DNA of 8,782 nucleotides from an uncultured Clostridium sp. (GTDB lineage Bacteria > Bacillota > Clostridia > Lachnospirales > Lachnospiraceae). The notes beneath the pieces are model-generated. The model was given only the letters and a program-made list of their open reading frames with translations. It was not told where the DNA came from and made no database searches. Positions 1 to 6,266 of this stretch are shown here, one piece after another. The position numbers and the translations under genes were made by a program. Numbering within the stretch: the first letter of the stretch is position 1; every line of letters starts with the position of its first letter. The stretch lies in the NCBI GenBank assembly GCA_900551225.1, contig URUZ01000236.1, forward strand, positions 1-8,782, written 5' to 3'.

Positions 1-1
1 G

Positions 2-2086
2 GAGAATACAGCGGGTAAACAGCAGTACGGCAGTGTTCCGGTTGCACCGCCACAGGATCAGACGCCGCCCAGGCAGATCCGCCACGGCGTGAATAAGGAG
101 CCAATCACTGTTGGATTCGTGGGCAATCCAAACTGTGGAAAGACCACGCTGTTCAACGCATTCACCGGCGCTAAGCTGAAGGTGGCCAACTGGCCGGGCG
201 TTACGGTGGAGCGGGTGGAGGGCGAGACCAACTACAAGGGACGCCCCATTAAGGTGATTGATCTGCCTGGAATCTACAGCCTGACTTCCTACACCATCGA
301 GGAAAAGGTGACCAGGAAATGCATAGAGGACGGTGAGGTGGATGTGATCATCAACGTGGTTGACGCCTCGTCCCTGGAGCGGAACCTGTACCTGACCATG
401 CAGCTGATTGAGCTGAAGAAGCCGGTGATCCTGGCGCTCAATATGATGGACATTGTGGAAGAGCGCGGCATGGAGATCGATATGCACCGCCTTCCGGAAA
501 TGCTGGGGGGAATCCCCGTTGTGCCCGTGTCGGCGAGACGGCGTACGGGCCTGGATGTGCTGATGCACGCAGTGGTCCATCACTATGAGGAAGGCCCCCA
601 GGGCGTGGTGATCCGCTACAGTCCCGAGGTGGAGGGAAAGATAGTCCGTATTCAGGAGGAACTGTTTAATCACTACGGGAAAATGGACAACATGCGCTGG
701 CATGCCATTAAGTTCCTGGAATTCGATGAGCTGGTCACCGATGATCATCCGCTGGATGTAAGCGGTATTCTGGACCACAATTATGAAAAACAGATTATCA
801 ATGAGAAATACGACTACATAGAGGAAGTCATTCAGGAATGCCTGATGAACAAGGAGGAGAAGGCAGCGGTCACCGACAAGGCGGACCAGCTGCTGACCCA
901 TCCTCTCTGGGGAATCCCTGTGTTCCTGGGGATTATGGCCATGGTATTTTTCCTCACCTTTATGGTGGGGGATTTCCTGAAGGGATATTTCCAGATGGGT
1001 CTGGATGTGTTCTCCAGCACTGTGCTGGATCTGCTGGTCCGGGTCAATGCCTCCCAGTGGCTGACCTCCCTGATCGTGGATGGGATTATCGCCGGTGTGG
1101 GTGGCATCCTGACTTTTCTGCCCAATATTTTTATCCTGTTCCTGGCCCTGGCATTTTTGGAGGACAGCGGCTATATGGCGCGGGTAGCTTATGTGATGAA
1201 TGAAACAATGGGCATGGTGGGACTGTCGGGCAAGGCGTTTCTGCCCATGCTGCTGGGATTCGGCTGCACGGTGCCGGCGGTTATGGCAACCAGGTCCCTG
1301 GAGAGCGTCAAGGACAGGCGCAGGACGATTCTGATCACCCCCTTTATGTCCTGCTCGGCGAGACTTCCCATCTACGTGTTGTTTGCGGAGATGTTTTTCC
1401 CTAATAAGGCGCTGCTTGTGGCTTACTCGCTGTACCTCATCGGCTTGCTGACCGCGATCCTGGTGGCGTTCGTCGTTCACATGAATTCCAAGGAGGACAG
1501 CGGGCAGAATGCGCTGCTCATTGAGCTTCCGGAGTATAAGACGCCCAACACCCGCACTGTGGCAATCTATGTGTGGGATAAGGTGAAGGATTACCTGAGC
1601 AAGGCAGGCACCACCATCTTTATTGCCTCCATTGTGCTGTGGTTTGTGCTGAACACGGGCACCACCGGGTTTGTGTCGGATGTCCGGGACAGCTTTGCCG
1701 CCATGGCAGGCCACCTGCTGGTGCCGGTGCTGAGACCGGCAGGCCTGGGCCAGTGGCAGGTGGCGGTGGCGCTGATCTCCGGCCTGTCAGCCAAGGAAGT
1801 GGTGGTGTCCAGCTTCAGCGTGCTCTATGGCATCAACAATATTAACTCGGCGGCCGGCATGGGCCAGCTGTCCTCCCAGCTGGCGTCGGTGGGCTTCGGC
1901 GGGGTCAATGCATATGCCCTGATGATCTTCTGCCTGATGTACTCCCCGTGTATTGCTGCGGTGGCCACCATCAAACGGGAGACAGGGTCCTGGAGATGGA
2001 CTCTGGGCATGGTGATGTTCCAGCTGCTGGTGGCCTGGTCGGGAGCAGTGCTGGTGTACCAGCTGGGTTCCCTGCTTCTGGGTTAG
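2..2086 (+). CDS. feoB: Ferrous iron transport protein B (FeoB), 5' end probably outside the window
   Basis: GTP-dependent Fe(II) uptake transporter of the cytoplasmic membrane. Numbering from the GTG at 89, the N-terminal G domain shows G1 GNPNCGKTT (12-20), G2 Thr39 in WPGVT, G3 DLPG (58-61), G4 NMMD (118-121) and G5 SAR (148-150). A helical cytosolic domain follows (about 165-265). The membrane core starts near HPLWGIPVF (about 270) and contains the conserved cysteine motifs GFGCTVPA (about 389-397), SCSARLPIY (about 420) and YSPC (about 618). It ends at a normal FeoB C terminus. The GTG at 89 is the only in-frame start codon and has no Shine-Dalgarno sequence. The frame stays open back to base 2 and encodes a Gln/Pro-rich stretch, so I infer that the true start lies upstream. 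The extra stretch could be a linker from a FeoA-like domain or a plain extension. If GTG 89 is real, the protein has 665 residues. The family call is very secure; the start is not. Confidence 0.95.
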   Translation, partial: ENTAGKQQYGSVPVAPPQDQTPPRQIRHGVNKEPITVGFVGNPNCGKTTLFNAFTGAKLKVANWPGVTVERVEGETNYKGRPIKVIDLPGIYSLTSYTIEEKVTRKCIEDGEVDVIINVVDASSLERNLYLTMQLIELKKPVILALNMMDIVEERGMEIDMHRLPEMLGGIPVVPVSARRRTGLDVLMHAVVHHYEEGPQGVVIRYSPEVEGKIVRIQEELFNHYGKMDNMRWHAIKFLEFDELVTDDHPLDVSGILDHNYEKQIINEKYDYIEEVIQECLMNKEEKAAVTDKADQLLTHPLWGIPVFLGIMAMVFFLTFMVGDFLKGYFQMGLDVFSSTVLDLLVRVNASQWLTSLIVDGIIAGVGGILTFLPNIFILFLALAFLEDSGYMARVAYVMNETMGMVGLSGKAFLPMLLGFGCTVPAVMATRSLESVKDRRRTILITPFMSCSARLPIYVLFAEMFFPNKALLVAYSLYLIGLLTAILVAFVVHMNSKEDSGQNALLIELPEYKTPNTRTVAIYVWDKVKDYLSKAGTTIFIASIVLWFVLNTGTTGFVSDVRDSFAAMAGHLLVPVLRPAGLGQWQVAVALISGLSAKEVVVSSFSVLYGINNINSAAGMGQLSSQLASVGFGGVNAYALMIFCLMYSPCIAAVATIKRETGSWRWTLGMVMFQLLVAWSGAVLVYQLGSLLLG

Positions 2087-2102
2087 TAACAGGACTGAAA
2101 CA

Positions 2103-3008
2103 TCAGGTCAGCGGAATGGTCGAACGGGATACCAGCGACAAATCTTCGCTGTCCCTGGAATACCGGTAAACCTGATTGGACAGCCGCTCATCCCCAGGGA
2201 CTTCCTGGCTGTTGATATCAGATACCATCCGGCAGAGTTCTCCAATCTGGCCATCATTTTTAAATGGAAGAAGAAGGACTTCGTGGATACTGGACGGAAG
2301 GATCAGGAGATCGCTTCCCATCTGGTCTGCGAAGTCTTTTAATATGCCGTCATAGAGTATGCAGGCAGCGCCGCCCAGTCCTGCCTGGTTGGTGAGAACG
2401 TAAAAAGGGGCTGTCTCCCCGGGATGAGGGTCTGAGGGGGAGGAATCTGAGAGGATATCCAGAATGGAACAGATATGGGCCGGAAACAGGCGGGGCGTAT
2501 TCTGGACGGCCAGGCGGTCTAACTCGGCTTCATCCATGTTCCACAGACGCAGATGCTGGCGGGATATGGGAACGGTCATCTGGCTGCCCTCCTCCTCGCC
2601 CAGGTACAGATAGTATACCTTGGCCAGATCCATCAGCAGCCGGTAGGGAATCTGGGCCAGCTGGCCGGCGTTGCTGGAGGCGTGGATCAGTTTGTAGGCG
2701 ATTCTGGGGCGCACGTAGGCCGGGTCCTCCAGCTGGCTGGGATCAAAGGCAGAGGACAGCCCGCTTCTGGCGTACAGCCCGGTAATCTCAGCCAGAATCT
2801 GTTCCATGGGGGTACCTGACCGGTGCTTCTGGTAAAATGGTTGGAGATAGATGGTGGGGGAGACCCTGGACTGTCCGGTGCAAAAACTCAGGCCGTCCAA
2901 AACCATACCATTATTCTTGGGAACAGAGCGGATCGTCAGCTGGCATTGGCCCCCAAGGCGCTGCTGCATCTGCTGTTTGACGGTTTGCAGAAATGTTTCG
3001 TAAAGCAT
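2103..3008 (-). CDS. DUF5688 family protein, function unknown
   Basis: This 301-residue protein has no signal peptide, no membrane segment and no catalytic motif that I recognise, so it is probably cytoplasmic. The N-terminal third matches my memory of the DUF5688 family, common in Lachnospiraceae: an amphipathic start (YETFLQTVKQQM, 3-14), KNNGMVLDGL (31-40) and SPTIYLQPFY (50-59), then a segment rich in Tyr and Leu ending in LLMDLAKVYYLYL. The start is well supported: AGGAGGT at 3021-3015 lies six bases before the ATG at 3008. The gene stands alone on the minus strand. Its 3' end faces feoB with 16 bases between the stop codons, and it diverges from the L,D-transpeptidase gene. The family assignment is from memory of sequence style and would need a profile search. 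No function can be assigned. Confidence 0.8.
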   Translation of the reverse strand: MLYETFLQTVKQQMQQRLGGQCQLTIRSVPKNNGMVLDGLSFCTGQSRVSPTIYLQPFYQKHRSGTPMEQILAEITGLYARSGLSSAFDPSQLEDPAYVRPRIAYKLIHASSNAGQLAQIPYRLLMDLAKVYYLYLGEEEGSQMTVPISRQHLRLWNMDEAELDRLAVQNTPRLFPAHICSILDILSDSSPSDPHPGETAPFYVLTNQAGLGGAACILYDGILKDFADQMGSDLLILPSSIHEVLLLPFKNDGQIGELCRMVSDINSQEVPGDERLSNQVYRYSRDSEDLSLVSRSTIPLT

Positions 3009-3101
3009 AGATTTACCTCCTGGAAAATGATAGATAGGTTGACAGAAAACGATGAAATGAGTCAGAATGGCAGGACACTGCCGAAAAGAAGTGTCTCCAG
3101 C

Positions 3102-3128
3102 TTAATATAGAATTGGCCTTCTTGTCAA
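3102..3128 (-). promoter_or_regulatory. Candidate promoter for the DUF5688 gene
   Basis: Read on the minus strand, a perfect TTGACA -35 box lies at 3128-3123. Two -10 candidates follow: TATTAA at 3107-3102 (15-base spacer) and TATATT at 3109-3104 (13-base spacer). The -35 box is strong, but the spacing is short of the ideal 17, so the exact -10 is uncertain. A start here would give a leader of roughly 90 bases before the ATG at 3008. Confidence 0.45.
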
Positions 3129-3178
3129 TACTTGTAGGAAAATATCGTAAATATTAAGAAAAACTTTGTGAAAAGTAA

Positions 3179-3208
3179 TTGTGGTCCTCCGGCAAAATAT
3201 GTTATATA
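3179..3208 (+). promoter_or_regulatory. Candidate promoter for the L,D-transpeptidase gene
   Basis: A weak -35 box, TTGTGG (3179-3184), is followed after 17 or 18 bases by TTATAT (3202-3207) or TATATA (3203-3208) within a TA-rich run. The leader to the ATG at 3285 would be about 70 bases. The -10 region is plausible but the -35 box matches the consensus at only three positions. Confidence 0.4.
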
Positions 3209-3284
3209 TATAGGGCAGCATGTAAAATCAGCACTGACGCCCGGTAACATGGAGCGGAGGGAATAAGAAAAGGTTAGGTAAGAA

Positions 3285-4685
3285 ATGGTAAAAACAGTAA
3301 AATTTTTCAGAACAGCTGTCATTGCGGCGGCCCTTGCGGCAGCTCTCTGTGTCACCGCATATGCGGACGAGCCTACTCAGTTTGTATCCGGCACCTCAGT
3401 CAACGGACTGGGCATTGGCGGGATGTCGGTGGGCGAGGCAAAATCCCATCTTGAGGGATTTTATGACAGCAATTACAAGCTGACAATTAAAAAGAAAAAT
3501 GGGACTGAGGAGTATATAAAAGGCTCTGATTTCGGATATAAAGTGACAGTGCCGGAGGGGCTTTCAGCCATACTGGACCAGCAAAATGCCACCGGCCGCG
3601 TGTCCGGTCCGGCCACCGACAATTCACACACCATACAGATGAGCGTTGTCTACGATGAGGGAGCCCTGGACGCGGCAATTGCGGCCCTGTCCTGCCTTAG
3701 CGGCTCCGACATCGTCACAACCCAGGATGCGCGTCTGTCCGCTTTTGAGGCAGGCAAGGAGTTCACCATCATTCCTGAGGTGGAAGGAAATGATCTGGAT
3801 ATCCAAAAGACCACTGCCGTGATCAAGGCAGCGGTGGCCGCAGGGCAGACGGAAGTCAATCTCAAGGACTCAGGCTGCTACAATGAGGTGAAGCTGCGCG
3901 CCGGCGATGAGAGTATGACAGCGCTGCGTGATATGATGAACCGGTACAGGAATATGACCGTGACCTACACCATCGGCGAGTCGACCGAGACTCTGGGCGG
4001 CGAGACCATCTGCTCCTGGCTCTCCTTAAACGGTGATAACCAGGTGGAGATCAATCCGCAGGGCGTGGCAGGATTTGTGCAGGCCATGGCGGAGAAATAC
4101 GGCACCTCCGGCAAAGTGAGAACCTTTAAAACCGTGGACGGCAGAGAACTGCCTCTGACCGGCCCTTACGGCTGGAAGGTGAACCAGGCCGAGGAGATAC
4201 AGGCGCTGACCGAATTCCTGAAGTCTACGGACAGCCAGACCAGGGAGCTGTCATTTTCCCAGACTGCCGCAGCACGCGGGGATGCGGACTGGGGCTCCAC
4301 CTATGTGGAGATTGACCTGGCCGGCCAGCATGTCTACATGTTCCAGGAGGGCAGCCTGGTCTGGGAGGCGCCCTGTGTGACGGGAAATGTGTCCAAGAAC
4401 TACACGACTCCTGAGGGAATCTATGGCCTGACCTACAAGGAAAAGGACAGGATCTTAAGAGGAGCCAAGAAGGCGGACGGGACTTATGAGTACGAGAGCC
4501 ATGTGGACTACTGGATGCCTTTTAACGGCGGGATCGGGCTTCATGACGCCAACTGGCGCGGTAATTTCGGGGGAAGCATTTTCCAGAATTCAGGAAGCCA
4601 CGGCTGTGTCAACCTGCCGCCCAAAAAGGTGCCTGCCCTTTATGATATGGTATTTAAAGGGATGCCGGTGATCTGCCATAACTAG
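3285..4685 (+). CDS. Secreted L,D-transpeptidase with PG_binding_4 domains and YkuD catalytic domain
   Basis: Cell-wall enzyme of 466 residues, expected to form 3-3 peptidoglycan cross-links or attach groups to peptidoglycan stems outside the membrane. Residues 1-27 form a Sec signal peptide (Lys/Arg start, hydrophobic AVIAAALAAALCV, cleavage after AYA before Asp28). Cys22 is not in a proper lipobox, so it is unlikely to be a lipoprotein. Residues about 35-330 contain the VNGLGIGGMSVGEA entry segment and two PG_binding_4-like units (about 115-205 and 206-320), seen in clostridial YkuD proteins. The YkuD domain (about 339-466) has the catalytic signature with His420, Ser438-His439-Gly440 and nucleophile Cys441, followed by VNLPP. 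The start has only a weak ribosome site (AGGTTAGGT just upstream), while a better GGAGG at 3256-3260 is too distant. The exporter pair follows 36 bases after the stop with no terminator between, so co-transcription is possible. The family is secure; the exact wall substrate is unknown. Confidence 0.93.
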   Translation: MVKTVKFFRTAVIAAALAAALCVTAYADEPTQFVSGTSVNGLGIGGMSVGEAKSHLEGFYDSNYKLTIKKKNGTEEYIKGSDFGYKVTVPEGLSAILDQQNATGRVSGPATDNSHTIQMSVVYDEGALDAAIAALSCLSGSDIVTTQDARLSAFEAGKEFTIIPEVEGNDLDIQKTTAVIKAAVAAGQTEVNLKDSGCYNEVKLRAGDESMTALRDMMNRYRNMTVTYTIGESTETLGGETICSWLSLNGDNQVEINPQGVAGFVQAMAEKYGTSGKVRTFKTVDGRELPLTGPYGWKVNQAEEIQALTEFLKSTDSQTRELSFSQTAAARGDADWGSTYVEIDLAGQHVYMFQEGSLVWEAPCVTGNVSKNYTTPEGIYGLTYKEKDRILRGAKKADGTYEYESHVDYWMPFNGGIGLHDANWRGNFGGSIFQNSGSHGCVNLPPKKVPALYDMVFKGMPVICHN

Positions 4686-4701
4686 TACAGCTGTATGAGA
4701 T

Positions 4702-4707
4702 AAGGAG
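4702..4707 (+). promoter_or_regulatory. Ribosome binding site with unusually long spacing
   Basis: AAGGAG lies 14 bases before the ATG at 4722, longer than the 6-8 bases at most other genes here. A TAA stop at 4701-4703 blocks the frame, and no ATG, GTG or TTG lies between that stop and 4722, so the ATG must be used unless initiation occurs at a rare codon such as ATA 4716. Weak initiation is a reasonable inference. Confidence 0.45.
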
Positions 4708-4721
4708 CTGCAAGATACGAG

Positions 4722-5504
4722 ATGGAAAGTCAAGACAGGCTTTTGGCCAGAGCAGCCATGCTGGCAGGGGAGATCATGCTGGTCAGCGGAGCGGAGATCG
4801 CCAGAATTGAGGAAACAATCCACTATATTTTAAGTGGTTCAGACCGCAGGGCCCAGGCCATGGTGTTCGGTACCGGGATATTCGTCAGCCTGGAACGGGA
4901 AAATGAGGAGCCGCTGACCATGATCCGCAGGGTCACCCAGCGGTCCACCAACCTCAACCGGATCTGTCTGGTGAATCAGGTATCACGGCAGATGTGCAAC
5001 GGAGAGATGGCGGCAGAGGAGGCCCTCACAAGGCTGGAACAGATTCAGAATGCCAGCCAGTACAGCCTGAATGCCAAGAGCTTCAGCTATGTGGGGATGG
5101 CGTGTTTCTTCGGAATTGTGCTGGGCGGCGGCCCATGGGACTGTCTGGCGGCGGCCCTGGTTGGGGCCAGCCTGGGGCTTGTGATCTATATCTCAGCCCG
5201 CATCCGTCTGAACGCTTTCTGCACCAACGCCCTGGGAGCCTTTGCCTGCGCTATGACGGCCCTGCTGCTAGGACAGTTCATTCTGCCCCAGAGCAGCAGT
5301 GACATTGTGATCATCAGCTCCATCATGCCCCTGGTGCCGGGAGTGATCTTCACCACAGCGGTGCGCGATACGTTAAACGGGGACTATTCGTCCGGGGTGG
5401 CCAGGATGCTGGAAGCGGTGGTAACTGCCCTTGCGGTGGCCGCAGGCGTGGGTGCTGGTATGGCCTTGTTCGGCTATGTGACAGGAGGTGGAACACTATG
5501 GTGA
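4722..5504 (+). CDS. Threonine/serine exporter, ThrE N-terminal (YjjP-like, DUF1212) subunit
   Basis: Membrane protein of 260 residues matching the N-terminal half of ThrE, the family that exports threonine and serine in Corynebacterium. A cytoplasmic domain (1-118) carries the family motif LVSGAEIARIEETI (20-33) and NLNRICLVNQVSR (77-89). About five membrane helices follow (121-137, 139-158, 168-189, 194-210, 229-252), with PLVPG at 203-207 and RDTLNGDYSSG at 215-225. The helix borders are estimated by eye. The stop codon overlaps the next gene by 7 bases, which encodes the complementary half, so both should form one transporter. Many Firmicutes split ThrE this way, as in E. coli YjjP/YjjB. 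The actual substrate is inferred from the family; related YjjPB is linked to succinate export, so a dicarboxylate is an alternative. Confidence 0.9.
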   Translation: MESQDRLLARAAMLAGEIMLVSGAEIARIEETIHYILSGSDRRAQAMVFGTGIFVSLERENEEPLTMIRRVTQRSTNLNRICLVNQVSRQMCNGEMAAEEALTRLEQIQNASQYSLNAKSFSYVGMACFFGIVLGGGPWDCLAAALVGASLGLVIYISARIRLNAFCTNALGAFACAMTALLLGQFILPQSSSDIVIISSIMPLVPGVIFTTAVRDTLNGDYSSGVARMLEAVVTALAVAAGVGAGMALFGYVTGGGTLW

Positions 5505-5956
5505 TACTGGTCCAGACCGCAGGCGCATTTCTGGCGGTAGCCAGCTTTTCAATGATTCTGGAGCTGCCCAGGCGGTTCATGGCGTACTATGGGACAGCCG
5601 GTGCTGTCTGCTGGCTGGTGTACCTGATCTCCAGGGATGCCACCGGCTCCAAGATCCTTGGGGCATTTGTGGCCTCCCTGGCGGTGGCGGTGTTCGGCCA
5701 CGTCCTGGCCAGGATTCTGAAGGCGCCGGTAACCGTGTTCCTGATTCCAGGTATTCTGCCTCTGGTTCCTGGAGCATCCATCTATAACAGTGTGTACTAT
5801 ATGATTCAGGACAGCCGTCCCCAGGCCACCTATTATCTGGTGGAGACGCTGCAGTTTGCCGGAGCCATTGCCATGGCTGTTTTCCTGGTAGATTCCATGT
5901 TTCACCAGCTGCGCCGCAAGGGAAAAATCAAAGCCTGGACAGAAAATAAAAATTAG
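5498..5956 (+). CDS. Threonine/serine exporter, ThrE C-terminal (YjjB-like, DUF3815) subunit
   Basis: Small integral membrane protein of 152 residues, the partner half of the preceding ThrE_N protein. Helices are visible at about 4-22, 33-46, 53-72, 76-103 (broken by PLVPG at 88-92) and 114-132, ending in a short basic tail. The ELPRR stretch (22-26) and GILPLVPGASIYNSVY are typical of the family. The start is clear: AGGAGGTG at 5483-5490 lies inside the upstream gene, 7 bases before the ATG at 5498. The 7-base overlap implies translational coupling and a fixed ratio of subunits. No terminator follows before the tRNA gene 41 bases on, so transcripts may run to the terminator at 6091-6131. Confidence 0.9.
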   Translation: MVILVQTAGAFLAVASFSMILELPRRFMAYYGTAGAVCWLVYLISRDATGSKILGAFVASLAVAVFGHVLARILKAPVTVFLIPGILPLVPGASIYNSVYYMIQDSRPQATYYLVETLQFAGAIAMAVFLVDSMFHQLRRKGKIKAWTENKN

Positions 5957-5959
5957 CTC

Positions 5960-5988
5960 TTGAAATTTTTGGGAAAATGTAGTATTAT
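5960..5988 (+). promoter_or_regulatory. Promoter of the tRNA-Arg gene
   Basis: TTGAAA (5960-5965), an exact 17-base spacer and TATTAT (5983-5988) form a near-consensus housekeeping sigma promoter. The predicted start, about 7 bases after the -10 box, falls near 5995, almost at the first base of the tRNA. This leaves little or no 5' leader to remove. Confidence 0.8.
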
Positions 5989-5997
5989 ACAAAAGAT

Positions 5998-6069
5998 GCG
6001 TCTGTAGCTCAGTGGATAGAGCGATGGCCTCCGGAGCCGTGTGCGTAGGTTCGATTCCTATCAGACGCA
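5998..6069 (+). tRNA. tRNA-Arg, anticodon CCG
   Basis: Reads CGG codons. The cloverleaf folds by eye: acceptor GCGTCTG (5998-6004) pairs with CAGACGC (6062-6068). The D stem is GCTC/GAGC. The anticodon stem ATGGC/GCCGT encloses loop CTCCGGA with anticodon CCG at 6031-6033. The variable loop is GTGC, and the T arm GTAGG/CCTAT encloses TTCGATT. The discriminator is A6069. The following bases are CTT, so the CCA end is not encoded and must be added by the CCA-adding enzyme. The gene has its own promoter and terminator. Confidence 0.96.
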
Positions 6070-6090
6070 CTTTATATTGGTTGAAAATAT

Positions 6091-6131
6091 GCCGCAGAGT
6101 CAGGGTAATCCTGGTTCTGCGGTGTTTTTTT
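6091..6131 (+). terminator. Intrinsic terminator after tRNA-Arg
   Basis: CCGCAGA (6092-6098) pairs with TCTGCGG (6116-6122). The stem continues through two G-T wobble pairs and CAGG/CCTG (6101-6104 with 6110-6113), closing a 5-base loop, about 13 base pairs in all. Seven T residues follow at 6125-6131. It ends the tRNA transcript and any read-through from the exporter genes. Confidence 0.92.
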
Positions 6132-6140
6132 ACTTTAATT

Positions 6141-6157
6141 CAGGAAAATATTTCCTG
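6141..6157. repeat. Short inverted repeat (CAGGAAA-ATA-TTTCCTG)
   Basis: Two perfect 7-base arms are separated by three bases. It lies between the tRNA terminator and the next promoter, about 26 bases upstream of the -35 box at 6184. No T run follows, so it does not look like a second terminator. A protein-binding site is possible but unproven. Confidence 0.5.
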
Positions 6158-6183
6158 CAATGTAAATCACCGACATAGCAGAT

Positions 6184-6211
6184 TGCAATTTGTTCCATAG
6201 TTTGCTAAAAT
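6184..6211 (+). promoter_or_regulatory. Candidate promoter for the membrane protein-queA-rluF unit
   Basis: TTGCAA (6184-6189), a 16-base spacer and TAAAAT (6206-6211) resemble a housekeeping promoter, matching the consensus at four and five of six positions. It is the only good promoter I see between the tRNA terminator and the gene starting at 6267. The leader would be about 50 bases. Confidence 0.55.
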
Positions 6212-6266
6212 AGAGCGGAGATATTTTTTTCAGGCAGCAGGATGATATAGGGCAGGAGGACATGCA

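Noticed and set aside
838..1203. 121-codon open frame in another plus frame inside feoB
   Set aside because: Gly/Pro-rich out-of-frame translation of the conserved FeoB membrane core.
2133..2151. CAGCGA/TCGCTG hairpin near the convergent gene ends as a possible shared terminator
   Set aside because: The stem is only 6 bp, lies inside the DUF5688 coding region and has no T run on either side.
5549..6070. 173-codon open frame on the minus strand across the exporter gene and tRNA
   Set aside because: It lies opposite a well-supported ThrE gene and its first residues are antisense to the tRNA-Arg. It has no ribosome site and no recognisable motif.
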